A stretch of 64,000 nucleotides of DNA from Marsupella aquatica (GCA_973895155.1 OZ316899.1:5022001-5086000), one strand, 5' to 3'; shown: positions 35,990-47,974, counted from the first letter of the stretch. Notes: generated by a model not told the origin, from the sequence alone. Translations and numbers: made by a program.

Positions 35990-38917
35990 CTATGGGGGAA
36001 GAGGGTGATGACATGGAGACAGACATGGGGCTTGGAGAGTGGGGTGAAGAGGAAAGATTGGATATGGATGGAGACCCAGATGCAGGGGGCGCACAGAAAA
36101 ATGCACCTGTGCAGGATGCACAGGGCCCTCATCAAGTCCCAGGTAGGTGGGCAGCTAGAGAGAAATCACATAATCCATACCCTAGAAGGAGCCAGAGTTA
36201 TTGGCAAGAGACGCCTGATAATTATGATGATGACTATGATGGAGCAGAAGATGGATGGGATGAATATGAACACCCAGAGCGTGGTAGAGATGGGTACAGA
36301 GGGCAATGGAAAGGTGAGGAGGATGATTGGACAAGTAAGTGCCTTGTGCTAGTGATTTTGTGATGGTAGTAGAGATTTAGCTCAATATGGACTTATCTGA
36401 TGTGTAGCTAGGGCAAAGAGTTTATCTTACAGGTCCATGAGTGTGGCATGTACCTGTTGGTATGCAGACTCTGATTGGGACAATCACGAAAATAACAAAG
36501 GCCATCCACGTTCAGATAGGAGGCAATCATTCACAGGCGGGAGAAACGGCCCTAATTCATCAAGACAAAGCAATAGGACAGGTGGTCCAGAACCATCTAT
36601 GCGCCAAGGGAGAGGTAACTTGGTCATTGCAGAATTGCTTTGAAGTCCAGTGTATATTTGGCAGCAGGATTTATGATTCATACTTACCTAATGGATCCTG
36701 TAAATGTGCAGGGACTCCAGGGAGGTTTGGACAATGCAATCCAGGCCGTGGGGGGAGATCAGGCCGTGGAGGGACCCCAGGCCGTGGGGGGACACCAGGC
36801 CGTGGAGGGACCCCTAGTAGCGCTTCAAGGAGTACCAAGGCAGGAGACAATAACAAATTTGGTAAAGTAGAAGTGAATTCCGATGGTTGGATAACTCCCA
36901 CATGTGATGGTAAGAACCGTTGGCATTCTGACCTAAGAGGAGAAGTATTGCGTTGGTTAGATTGGAGCATTACAGAGTTTAGGAGTCAGAACAAAGCTGA
37001 TTGGGCTGCTATCTGCAAGGACATTCTTGAATGGTGGGACTATGTTGGTAATGATGGTAAGGGCCCAGTTGAAGATTGCATATCAGATTATGCAATGAGG
37101 ATTTTGAAACAAGAGAGGCATAGGTTGAAAAGGATGTGGATAGACAATGGTTCTAACAGGAGAATGCCACCACCCCCATCATTGGAATTGGATCAATGGA
37201 CACGGTTAATCAAAGGGTTCATGTCAGAGGCTGGACAGAGCAAAAGTGAACTGATGTCAAATGCTCGAGGCAAAGTGAAACACCTGTCACAGGCTGGGAG
37301 AGGAAGTTATGCTCCAGTGAAAGAACAATTGGTAAGGCAGTGACATGCCTGATAGTAAGCCTCAAACTTATCATCTTGCTACCATTATTACATTTTCATT
37401 GACAATCAACACTTGGTTTCATTCATATGTATGTTGATGTGGACTGCAGAAGAAATTGACAGGTGAAGAACCATCAGCACAAGAAGTGAGAGAGGAGTTC
37501 ATGAAACAAAGGAGTGAGGTGACAAGTGTGACTTCCAAACAGGTGATTATGTTGTAATTCTGTATGTTCTGTGACTATTTGCCCTTGAGCATCAGAAAGA
37601 ATTGTAGTAGGAAGTAAGCAACCAGTTCTTGGGGACAGTTATCTGAGATATGTAAGCTGTGTTATGACAGGGAACTGTTACAACTCTCACAGAGATGTGT
37701 GAACGGTTGAAGTCATTAGAGTGTGGACTCCCTTGAGTGGAAAGTAAATTGGCTGATCGTTTGGATATTGTGGAGGCATCTGTAGCAAACCTTCTTGCAT
37801 CAGTGGAATCTAATTTCAAGCTTGTGATTGAAAAATTGGGTGGTTCCCAACCAAACAATGAGGGCAACATTGTACAAAGTGTGCCCTTGTTAACAAAAAA
37901 GGGAATTGGCAAATCTGACACAGGTATGGAAATGACACTGGCCCATTGTTCATTGTGTCCTATGTTCAAATGTTAGAAGTAAGTTTTCATGAATTGAGTG
38001 AATGGTTTGAATGCAGGAAGAGTGGAGGCAGAGAAGGACCCTGTAATCAGTAAGCAGAATGGCAAAAAGGTTGCTGAGACAGGTAACCTACTATGATCCA
38101 GTACATTACATTTGAAAAGTGCATGGAGTTTTGTGAAGCTTAAGCCGGTTGGAGGTAATCTTTTCTATAAGAACTGGTTGGATCAACTGGGATCTGAAGT
38201 GACATCATGATTGATGTATCAGGTGATTCAAAGAGCAATGAAAAAGATGTGCCCATTGCCTCAATGACCATAGCCAAGGAGGTATCAGGTAAGCTGATGC
38301 TTTAAATTCCTCTCCTACCTTTGTTGAGAAACAATTCAGTGGTTAATAGATTGAACCTGAATATTGTGGTGTGTTTATTGATCAACAGAAGCAGACATGG
38401 AGGATATGGCAATGGTAAAGAAGGGGAAGAAGGCTGTTCATAATGGTAAGGAGATAGTGACAATTTTGTGGTTGGTGACATGTACATGGCGCACATGTGA
38501 TGAGTGATTCACTTATGTTGGACAATGCACTGAATTGTAGTTGATGCAGAGTTGACAGACTCTCAACCAAGTGGGAGCAGGGTGAAGCGACGTCGAAACT
38601 TGGGAGAAACATTGGATGCAAGTAAGATTGTAGATGCTTCAATTGAAGCAAGTACAATGTTGGCGGATACTGAGATGATGTCGCAGGGAAATCCTGCTAT
38701 ACAATCGGAAGTGTCAAATATGGATGCAGATTCTTTGAAGAAGAGTGTAGCCAATTCTCGATCACCAGCACAAAACACTCGTGCCAAAGTCATGACTCGC
38801 AACCAAGGTATGAATAATGTCATGTATAAGCCACCCAGGAAAGCCAAGAAAAGCAGCCAGGGTAAGGTGGAGGTGATAGCCACAGCAGAGCCAGTCCATA
38901 ATCTTCTATCATGGTAG
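35990..38917 (+). pseudogene. CACTA 1 TnpA-like gene (Ptta/En-Spm type), multi-exon
   Basis: Downstream of the transposase, in the same direction, a multi-exon gene can be followed. The first exon (from the ATG at 35992) is acidic and ends near 36340. Then comes a Gly-Arg tract (GRGGTPGRGGTPGRGGTP) near 36740-36830. After it a Trp-rich block follows (GWITPTCDGKNRWHSDLRGE, WLDWSITEFR). SNARGKVKHLSQAGRGSYAP and KLTGEEPSAQEVREEF near 37260-37500 are the pattern of Ptta/En-Spm plant transposase-type proteins. A coiled segment (LADRLDIVEASVANLLASVE) lies near 37750, and basic exons run to about 38917. In En/Spm, TnpA binds the subterminal repeats. Exon borders are approximate; a TGA near 37736 suggests damage or an exon edge. 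Confidence 0.6.
36730..36832 (+). repeat. GC-rich tandem repeat coding for Gly-Arg-Gly
   Basis: Units with the word CAGGCCGTGG recur five times at 15- to 18-bp spacing and encode the GRGG tract of the TnpA-like gene. Confidence 0.8.
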
Positions 38918-39149
38918 GATGACTCGAAGGTATGTGTGGGTACAGGCATTTTGCGACCGGATCATGCTAAATTCCATGGCAAAGTGGTCCCGGATGACCA
39001 TGTAGTAGTGTTGTTGACTACAGTGATTGTATCTGATTGTAATTTGCCATTTCCGAATAGAGACGATGATCCACCTCAGGAAATAATTGCAGATGCAATA
39101 GGATCTCTTGTGCTCTGGCCATCAGAGTGTGTTAGTCTGCAGTGACTGA

Positions 39150-40016
39150 ATGCAAGTGTAGATAGAATCATGTGACATGTGTTACATTTTGACATTGCCT
39201 TGGAAAGATCCAAGAAATATCTGTACCAATTTTTCCATTTGGTAAAGAGGATGAAGGAGCCGTTGTGTGTGACATTGATATTTCTGAATTCTGTATATAT
39301 GAAACAAGTGATTGATGTCAAACTATGGCTCTATGGTGATTGTCTATGATACTTGAATCTGTTTTGTATCATTTCAGTATTAGTGTGTATGGTATAGACG
39401 AATGCTTTGTGACCTTCTTTGTAGTCTATGATGTTTGAATCTGTGAATTCATATTAGTGTACATGGTATAGAAGATGGCTTTCTGAAAATTTGTGTGAGG
39501 TTGTAATGTTAACATGGTGAATGGTGACCTTATAGAGTGAGTTCATTCCAAGTACACAATAAAACATGAATGGAATGTGTTATTTGTGCACAAGAGTGAG
39601 TTCATTCCAAGTAGTATAGTGGGGTCTTCATCACTCATTTCCAGTTGACATGAAAGACTTATACATACCCCACAAAGTGTCTACTTTAGTCGTTTTATAA
39701 ACCCACAAAGTATACTTAAAGACTACCCTCCATAACCTTTTGAGTCGTTACAACGACTCACCATCGCAGCCCATAAAAGACTGAAAAAGACTCACCAAAC
39801 CTACCCACACAAAGACTACAATAGACTGAAAATCCAGTCTATAAAACGACTTATAAACCAGTTCCAGTTCTATAAAGGACTCAGTTGATTATAGTAACAA
39901 AACATACGACTCATAGTCCTATAAAGGACTGGAGTCCTTCCCAATCATTTCCAAGTCCTATATGGTACTGAATAGTCGTTTAATGGGGTCTAAATACCCC
40001 CCGGTTTCTACTAGTG
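39150..40016. repeat. CACTA 1 right subterminal region
   Basis: After the last exon there is about 0.5 kb of AT-rich sequence (a GAGTGAGTTCATTCCAAGTA word occurs twice, near 39535 and 39594). From about 39650 to the end, AAGACT, AAAGGACT and ACGACT words are repeated many times in both orientations. The left end (23650-23780) has the same words (AAAAGACTATGAG). In En/Spm such repeats are the TnpA binding sites. Confidence 0.75.
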
Positions 40017-40019
40017 AAT

Positions 40020-40902
40020 TCTCACCTTCCGATGATGCCAAGGTTTCCGATTCTATTCTAATTGGATGTACGATCCAACCGTCCAAGCCAACGCGTATCG
40101 GACCTTGCCATTAAACTAGAATCGGACTATCACCATTCCAACCCAATCACAAACGGGCCGTCACTACGATGTAGGAAAAGTTGGATTGTTTGTCCAAGCC
40201 AGAAACAATTGGACCGCTTGGTCCAGTTCTTCTCCAACGCTAGATGAATTGGAACCCCTTTCCAAAGAAAAACGTAAGCACATTTTCCGATCAAATTAGA
40301 ATTGGAAGTTGCCATTCAATACAAATTGGAAGTTTTTGATGCGCATGGAATTGGATATTCCAAGGTTTTCAGGATTGGACAATTGTTTCCAAGTGGTAGG
40401 CAATGGGATTCATATTTGCAATACAAATACAATGAGATCTTGGTCCAATTGTTGGTGCAATGGACTTTGTGGTCCAATTCTTTGGGAATTGAAAGTGTGA
40501 CTGTCTACGATTCATTTAGAATTGGAACCTTTGGCAAGGCCAGGGTCATCCCTCATCTGCTCATGGAAAGTATTGACCGGTCCTGAATCATGTGTAGCAT
40601 AGCCTTTGTAGTCTGTGTTCCTAGGATGAGAAATCTTATGCCAATGGCCATTCCTATCTTTACAATGCACTACCCTATAATGGTTACCAAAAGTTTTCGT
40701 TAAATTGTAAGTCAAAGCCTTTTGACTCGATGAAAAAAAATTCTTGCGGTCAACAAAAACAGTTGTCTTCATTGTCATCTAGGTCAAAATTCTATATATA
40801 TTGTATCCCTAAATGAACTTAACCACGCCCCAAAAGGAATTGTAGCAATTTGAGGAGGACCTAGGTTTGTTTGGCGATCTAACATTGATAGGTAAATTGG
40901 TT
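40020..40902. other. Unclassified repeat rich in ATTGGA/TCCAAT
   Basis: No coding sequence is recognised. The words ATTGGA, TTGGAA and TCCAAT recur at short intervals, often next to each other in both orientations. A similar tract lies at about 41690-41960, so the 370-bp MULE derivative and the 5S-like fragment may have inserted into one older repeat. The family is unknown to me. Confidence 0.45.
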
Positions 40903-40910
40903 CCCATATG

Positions 40911-41280
40911 GGGGCATCACCACCGAGACAGGAAACAGGAAAACAGGATTACTGGTACCAGCAAAAAGTTTCTTGTTACCAAGAAATTTTACTATTACCA
41001 GTAAAAAACACGATATAAAAATGTACCATTTAAAGTCTTATTTTTCAAAATAATTAAAATCATGGGTTTTTTTTGCGCGCGCCAAGCGCTGCTATTGTTA
41101 GCTCCGGGCGCTAGCAATATGATGATGACAAACCAAAACAAAAAAAACTTTTTTTCCCCCAAAAAACATTTTCCAAAAAAAATCCCCCAAAAAAATCCAA
41201 AAAAATCATCACTCACTTTCCTGTTACCAGTAATTGTTTCCTGTTACTGTTTCTTGTTTCCTGTCGTTTGTAAATACCCC
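40911..41280. mobile_element. 370-bp non-autonomous MULE derivative (MITE)
   Basis: The left end reads GGGGCATCACCACCGAGACA and the right end, reverse-complemented, GGGGTATTTACAAACGACAG. They resemble, respectively, the right and left ends of the 10.4-kb MULE. CCCATATG is duplicated at 40903-40910 and 41281-41288; allowing one G to belong to the duplication gives a 9-bp repeat. Subterminal words GGAAACAGG, GGTAACAGG and TTACTGG match the large element. In the middle, 41078-41114, are two variants of the palindrome (GCCAAGCGCTG, AGCTCCGGGCGCTAGC). It has no gene and would depend on a transposase made elsewhere, presumably the SWIM-type protein. Confidence 0.8.
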
Positions 41281-41299
41281 CCCATATGGTCAACATAGA

Positions 41300-41670
41300 G
41301 CTTTCATAATTGACCACGCAACCCAATGTCATGATACGCAAGAATTCATCAAGAATTAGCCCAAACTGTGGATCTAAATGAACTCAAAGGTGTATAAAAA
41401 CCCTAGGCACTCTATAAGAAACATCAAATGTGCCTAAGGTTGCATGTACAATGCAAGAGCTAAGAACTAGGAAGTTAAGCACCTATTGAGAGGAATAGTG
41501 TTTGGGATGGGTGACCTGACTTCTCTAGTAGCCCAAAGTCTTGCTAAGACTTGAAGCCTCACACAAAAGAATACACCAGTTAGCTAGTGATATGCAACCC
41601 GTGGAGGAGTAGGATCAGGCCGGGGCAGTGCTAGGGCCCCCGATTGGGGTAATCGCACTTCTAATTGGGA
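41300..41670 (+). mobile_element. 5S rRNA-like sequence, Cassandra-type TRIM or SINE remnant
   Basis: The core at 41463-41518 contains GAACTAGGAAGTTAAGCACC and TTTGGGATGGGTGACCTGAC. These match the internal promoter half of plant 5S rRNA (box A, intermediate element and box C words) with differences elsewhere. Cassandra TRIM retrotransposons carry such a 5S-like block in their LTRs and a later GGGC-rich end; CCGGGGCAGTGCTAGGGCCC near 41620 would fit. No second LTR is seen, and a 5S-derived SINE is possible. Borders are approximate. Confidence 0.55.
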
Positions 41671-41979
41671 CCCTTGTCCCATTGTAGTACAATAGCACAA
41701 TAGTTTCCGATTGCGAAGTACTTGGAAATGGTCATGCCATTCTCACATAATTGGACAATTGTTTGCCATTTCTTTTGAATTGAATGCGTCTTTCCCATAC
41801 TAGTTAATTGGACAAGTCCAATCTCGGTCCAATAACGCTAACCCGATTGTTTGGGGATTGGATGATACGATGCGACTTAAATCGGAACATCGGTAAAAAC
41901 TGCAACAATCCGCCGAAGGGGTCCAATTTGAGGAGAATTGGATTAAGGGTGAATTTTGTACTAGTGTATTGGGATAAAT

Positions 41980-42711
41980 ACCTGGTCAACGGAGACCCCA
42001 GGGCCTTCTTCTTAAGCAGCTTTTTAGTGCACCAGCAAGGCTGGAATCAGTTAGTAAAGAGAAGCTCTCGGTTAGTTATGCAGTGACCTTTGTGTATATT
42101 TATGTTTCCTCATGCCTAAGAGATGAATAAAGTTGGCCTTTCGGCTTAGTTCGCAGACCTTGTGCATGAGAAGTACTCCTTGTATGGCAATGGCATGGTA
42201 TACCTTAGTCAGTAGGAGTCATCTTTCTAATTGTGTGTCGCATCAAGTTGCGTGAAGATTGCCCACATCAACTAAGGAAAGAAAGTAAGTTACAAGCAGG
42301 GAGAGTTGGATGTGTTGAGCTAAGAGGGCTCTTAGCAGCTACCCAAGCCAATTGGGCATCATTCCGGGGGTGGAATCCAAACATACCTGAAGGAAGACTT
42401 ATAGAAGAGACGGAAGTGAGGCCTAGAATAAGCCGGGTACATATCTCATGACCTGATGAAGGATCTGTCCAGTATATGTGGTTAAAATGTTAGTACAATA
42501 GTGTGAGGAAAGCAGCATCCCATGCAGATAAACCTTGGAATTGGCCTTGGCAAGGAAGAAACCAGGGGGAATCGGCTTGCTCAGGGAGGGTTCTTGGGTC
42601 CAGAGAGGCATGGGACGCGCCACATTTTTGGCGCTAGATGGAGGGGGCATTTCTTAAGCCGTGAGATATGGATCTAGGTAAGGAAGTGTAGTTAATGACT
42701 GAACCTACACC
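41980..42711 (+). mobile_element. 5' end of a Ty3/gypsy element (LTR and primer site)
   Basis: The sequence has LTR-like features, including GATGAATAAAGTTGGCCTTT near 42122, possibly the polyadenylation region. TTTTGGCGCTAGATGGAGGG at about 42625 resembles the leader of Tat-type gypsy elements just after the LTR. The coding region is separated by CACTA 2: removing the element joins 42711 to 52673 and leads into the gag at 52690-53610. No LTR start was fixed, so the left border is a guess. Confidence 0.45.
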
Positions 42712-42729
42712 AAGCACTACTACATATTG

Positions 42730-43140
42730 GCCCCTTTTGCGAAGCTTTTTTTTGACGCGGGGATGGTCTTGCGATGTCATCGACTTCAGATATTTTGTGA
42801 TCAAACACGCATCACAATAAACCATGCTCACAGGTTCGCAACATGGTGTTGCGAAGCTAAATACCTCGCAATTTGTTTGAGATCGGATTGAATTCGCAAC
42901 TCTTTCAGATACTATTCGTCTCGCAAAGTATTTGTGGATCCGCGACCATCGCGACTGCATTTGGATCTCTTTTGTTTCATAATTTAGCGATAATAATGTA
43001 CTCAAATATATATTGTGAACCTATTAGCTTCGCACAATATTGTGAAGCATAAATAGTCGCAAGTTACCGAATCCAGTTGATTCGCAAAGTTGAGAACACA
43101 TTGGCATCACAATTACCGATGGTGTGTTATTCACAAAGTG
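42730..43140. repeat. CACTA 2 left subterminal repeats
   Basis: The words TTGCGAAGC, TTCGCAAC, CTCGCAAAG and relatives occur about once every 30-40 bases, in both orientations. The same words fill the other end (49500-49760 and 51030-52660). They are the likely binding sites of the TnpA-like protein. Confidence 0.8.
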
Positions 43141-43469
43141 TTCAGAAGTTGCTTCTTGACAAACTTGAAAATGTTTTGCAAAGAGAGTTGTTTGAAAATT
43201 TTGTAGAATGGAAATGTTTGAGAGAGTTTCTTTACAAGATGGAGAATGCATGTGTTTAGGTTACAGCTAGGGTTTTCAAAAAGGTGGCATGCATGAGGAT
43301 AGCTTTGGAAATGGCTAAGGTTGCATATATAACAGTGAGATGAAATTTCAAAGTCCAATTAAGTGTTTGTAAAACAAAAGAAGAAAAGTAATATGTTAAT
43401 ATAAATAAAACCATGATAGTTAGTTTAGGGTCAAATTCTGGGCCCACAACAAGTTTTACTACTAGTGCA

Positions 43470-46400
43470 TCAAACCTGGTCCTCATCCTCGCCTCCATTT
43501 GACACAATAATAACGTCAGGTTTTTCCGAGATAATGGAACGGGACCGTGGCACATACGGTATAACAACTGACCACTCTAGGTCTGGTGGGTACGGAATAT
43601 AGAAACACTGCTCAAGGTGACTTGGGAATGTAAATGGTTCAGATGTTTGCCAATGAGATGGTTGAAAGCTAGTTGCTGATGTCTTCAGTCGAGTAAACCC
43701 ACACTCATCAAGAAGTACCGTGCGATTATCACCAACCAGGTGAATTTTGAACCACTTACACTTGAAGACATACTCTTCAAATTTGGAATCGGCATCATAG
43801 GATATGATCAAGATCTCCTCAATCTTCCCATAGTGAGGCACCACATCTCTGATCACATTAGTGTCATGACGGCTACTTTGTGAATCTTGCATGAACTGCC
43901 CTTGAACTCCACAATCAAAAGTTCTTCCCCTCTTCTCATCAAGGTCAGAAATCCTGAAATGCCTCCCTTGTGTCCACATTGCTGTTCTGGTTTGAACAAG
44001 TCTTAAAGGACCATGAACAATTGTTCGAACCTCAGGAGTCATATTTGGAAAATGTGATACATTCTCACCTTGGGCCACCATAGCATCCAACTGAAGTACT
44101 TTCTCCTTCATATACTCAAGGAACTTTGGAAAGATCCTTGGGCGATGACTCTCCCTCTTTGCATCCTCATAAAACTCTCTCCAATCTTCCATCACATTGT
44201 TGTTACTCAACATGAAAGTACTAACCTGTGTCAACTCCACTGCGGTTAGTAAGCGTGTTTTTTTTGCACCTGTTAAACGGTCCTCCTCCACTTCCCTCTC
44301 TTCCATCCAAGTGCGTGGAAAACTAGGATCAATGGTAGCTAAGATGTTACTACAATAAAACATACTCTCAGCTGCCAAGTATCTAGTTGCCATGCTCCCC
44401 TCCACTCGTGCACGGTTCCGTACATAAGCCTTTAACACGGCCATATACCTTTCCAGCCAATACATCCACCTACAATGCACCGGACCGGCAATGGCAACCT
44501 CCCTCACAAGATGAACGAGAAGATGCACCTGACAATCAAAGAAGGAAGGAGGGAGGGCCTTCTCCAACTTGCATACCACCTCTGCTGCCAATACCTCCAT
44601 CCGTGGTATCTCTTCTTCATATATTTTCTTTGAGCATATCCATCTCAACAAAGTGCCCAGTGACCAAAGGGCGTCTTGCACTTCTTCACTCCCCAAACCT
44701 ATGATTGCCACAGGAAGTATATGTTGTAGTAAACGATGATAGTCATGTGTCTTGAGATACATTGGCCATTTATGACTGTCCTCCATCCCAAAAGCCTTAC
44801 GTAGATTGGCACCATAGCCTGTAGGAAACCGCATCTGCCCTATGCGTTGTCGAAACTCTCTTCTTTCACCAACACTCAAAACCCATGGAGCTGAAGGACG
44901 ATGTTCCATCCCTGTGGATTCATCAACTGTTATCCATACATCTGGATGTCGTTCTAGATCCTGGCATGCCTCCCTAAAATTAATGTTCTTTTCCCCATAA
45001 AAGTGCTTGATCAAAGCCTTCCCAACATTTCCCTCTATATGCATGGGGTCTAACAAGTGATGAATCTTCAACTCAGGCCAATAGGGCAAAGTGGCCAGTA
45101 TACCCCACCTTGTCAATCCACTACCATCAAATCCCATGGCATCTTCAGGGTCTGCCACCCTATCAGCTATGGACTTCCAATACGAAAATGTTGTGCGGTC
45201 AGGTATCTCACGCTCATCACCATTGATCATGTCAAAGTCTGAAAACAAAAGGGGGTCAGACCTCATGTGATGCCCAAGTGGAAGAAACTTGGTATGACCA
45301 AGGTAGATTATCTTGTGCAGCCATTTTGAGTACTTGGCCATATCGTGAAGGCTTGGACCACAAGTGGAGCATGCCTTGTACCCTTGAGTTTGGAACCCAG
45401 AAACAAACCCAAACCCTGCTCACAAAATAACATTCTCAATTAGAGTCAAAGGAATTGAAAAGTTCATGTACATAGAATTAAAGAGGGACTTCCTTCCAAA
45501 CAAACTTGATCTCCAATACATGAAAAAAATACAAATCCATACCACTCACCTGGATAGTCATGCATGGTCCACATAATGATTCCCTTCAATTGGAAGACAC
45601 GTGGTAACCCTCCTGTAGTTGTCCGACCATCATATGCCCATACACCCCCCCATAATTTATGGAGTTCCCCAACCAAGAGCGCCAAGTAGGTGTCCATGTT
45701 TTTTACCTTAGATGGACCTGGGATAATCAATGATAGCAATAAGAATCCCTTTTTCATGGACAACCATGGGGGAAGGTTGTAATTCATAACAACCACCGGC
45801 CAAACCGAAGTAGGGCGCCCTTTCCCTCCAAGGGAGTGTGGGCTTACCCCATCTGATGCCAATCCCAACCTCACATGACGAGGGTCACGTGCAAATTCTG
45901 GCCATTGTGACTCCACATGCTTGTGAGCAGGGGAATCAACTGGCAACCGCATGACACCGGCCTCTGATCGATGTGTCTTATGCCATACCATCAATTCTGC
46001 CAAGTCAGAACATCGGTACATGTGCAACAATCGAGGAATAATAGGAAACCAACGAACAGCTTTTCTAGGCACCTTTGAGGTCAACATGTTGGTTTCATAT
46101 CGAGGCTCTTGACAAATTGGACACTCAGTTGCGCTGGCATTGGTCTCATGATAGAGAATGCAGTCATTCACACAAGCATGAATGATATGGTATTCCATGC
46201 CAATGGATGATAGAACCCTCTTTGCCTCCTTCCAAGTTCCTGGCAACACATTTTCACTAGGTAACAAGAGATCATGGCAGATAGTCTATTCAAATGAGCA
46301 CCCCCATAAATAGGTGTTCTAGCATGTCCCTCAGCTTCTTCCCATTGTTTTTGTCCTTCAGGTATACGTTGAGGCCTTGGATCATGTGCAACATTTGGTG

Positions 46401-46662
46401 GAGGGTCTCCTTCATTGGGTGGGACACCTCCTTCACCACCAATGTCTACACCAAACCAATCTGTCATGAAGTCATCCATGGCTGACTCTTGGTCTTGCAT
46501 GACCTCATAATCTGTCCGAGGTGCCCCTTCATCTGGACTGTCATTATCATTGTCACTTGATGAGGAATCTGCTAATGATGTTTCCCCGTCTTGTGGCAAG
46601 CCCATTTCTTGATATGTAGCTCTCAACCTCCTTGGCAACATATCTTGACTAGGCCGCACATT
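43470..46662 (-). pseudogene. CACTA 2 TnpD-type transposase (Transposase_21 family)
   Basis: The exon starting near 46662 follows a good acceptor (TTTTCTATAG) and encodes an acidic linker ending IYGGAHLNRLS. A deletion of roughly 30 residues with loss of frame follows at about 46290, by comparison with CACTA 1. The frame resumes with PSENVLPGTWKEAKR, HACVNDCILYHE, CPICQEPRYE, RLGLASDGVSPHS, WPVVVMNYNLPPWLS and DYPG. An intron (about 45549-45420) leads to YKACSTCGPS and the last exon, which is open for 623 codons to 43470. That exon contains HHLLDPMHIEGNVGKAL, HDYHRLLQHILPVA and RWMYWLERYMAVLKAYVRN. Its C-terminal part, FDCGVQGQFMQDS followed by KWFKIHLVGDNRTV, matches DUF4216. The N-terminal zinc module would come from exon 47974-47741 if that exon is spliced to 46662. 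Confidence 0.85.
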
Positions 46663-46812
46663 CTATAGAAAATACAATAAAGTATTCACAATGAAATTAA
46701 CGCCAAATATAGTAGTGCTTGAAACATATTATTAACAATATAAAAAGAACATGTCATTACAAAACATACGTTCACATACGATGAACGTATAATACATGTC
46801 CCTAAAGTAATC

Positions 46813-47974
46813 CTAATCCCATTCATAATGTGTAAACAACTCCTCTCCAACCAGAATGGTCCTATTAGCTACAACTAGACAATGGTCATGATGATATCTC
46901 TGCCCATAAGGGGCTGGAGGGGGACCATCAACAAAAACCCATTCACAGTTTTTCCTACGCTTAGGCCGGGTCCCCACAGTACTGTTGATGAAACCGGCAA
47001 TATTCCCACTACGGATGGGATCACCATCAATTATACGCTGGTCACAATACTTTCTGGTGCAACCATCAAAAGTATCCATGTCCAATGCATAAGTCTTCCA
47101 CTCAGGGTGTTGAACAAGGATCATGTTCCAATGTCTCCTCTTGTAAATGGGTCCACCATACGGGAACAACGTTGGTCCATCTGAAGAGCGCCCTTTTCCA
47201 CCCATATCATCCACAATAATGTCCTGACAAGAGAAAATCCCATACCCATGCCTCTCCCCTAGGGTCGAACTCTTGACAACCCAACGTCTTCCCCAAACTT
47301 CTATCTCCTCACCATAGGTTATATCACATGGCAAACCAAGGCACTCCGGATTCCAATCCTTTATGATAGGAACACACTTCCCTGTGAAGGTACAAGGGCC
47401 CCATCTACCATCAACCCTACAAGTGTACTGATCCACTTCCCCTCTAGGCTGTCTTTTTGACTTTTTTTTCCCTCTTGTAACAATACCGTCACCCTTAATT
47501 GTCCCAACACTACCTTGCCCTGCTGCCACTAAACGAAAAGCTTGTGAAAGTGCCGAGCCTATAGCATCTAGAACTCCTTGTGAGGGAACATAGGGTGTTG
47601 GTGTAGTGAGTGTAGGCCTACTGGATACCTATAGGAAGAAATGGAACCAAGTGAGTGTGATGAACCTCCCAAATTTTATTTTATGCTACCTAGCAAGATT
47701 TACAAAATAAAATGGAAATCACAGTAAGTTTACAACTCACCATACGGGATGAAGAAGCTCCCGGTGTAAGACCTCGATGTTGGCCATATCGAGCAATGTG
47801 CTCCGCACATACATATGACTTTTGGACAACCATCCCCACACATTTTTTACAACCACAAAGTTGGCGTGGTGGACCACTAGGTCGACGTACGGTTGGTTCA
47901 GGTTGAGGAGGAGGATGACTTTCTTCATCGGAAGAGAAATCTGATGTGGTGGAAGTTGTAGAGGATGAAGACAT
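46813..47974 (-). CDS. SET-domain protein carried by CACTA 2
   Basis: Two exons, 47974-47741 and 47628-46813, join with GT/AG ends in phase 0 to give 349 residues with no internal stop. Exon 1 has a Ser/Pro/Glu-rich start (MSSSSTTSTTSDFSSDEES) and a zinc-like module, CGCKKCVGM followed by VCAEHIARYGQHRG. That module resembles the transposase-associated module of CACTA transposases. Exon 2 has a basic tract (RGKKKSKRQPRGE), then SET-domain landmarks: GERHGYGIFSCQDI, a GGPIY turn, IRSGNIAGFINSTVG and VVANRTILVGEELFTHYEW. SET proteins methylate lysine, usually on histones. The canonical NHSC is replaced by NSTV, so activity is uncertain. The open frame, in an element whose transposase is broken, is notable. 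Confidence 0.7.

Larger units (their letters stand above)
23619..40016 (+). mobile_element. 16.4-kb CACTA (En/Spm) element 1, both ends present
   Basis: Both ends show the 18-bp terminal inverted repeat CACTAGTAGAAACCGGGG (left at 23619-23636; right, reverse complement, ending at 40016). Similarity continues imperfectly inward (..TTTAGACC). The 3-bp duplication AAT flanks it at 23616-23618 and 40017-40019. Subterminal repeats of AAGACT and AAAGGACT type crowd the first and last few hundred bases. Inside, in order on the plus strand, are an unexplained 5-kb stretch, EDM2-like PHD exons, a tandem-BRCT segment, an F-box-like ORF, the TnpD transposase and a TnpA-like gene. The transposase has a frameshift and a stop, so the copy is non-autonomous unless helped. 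Confidence 0.92.

Noticed and set aside
41463-41518. A functional 5S rRNA gene
   Set aside because: Only the internal promoter half matches; the first part of the gene and much of the rest differ.
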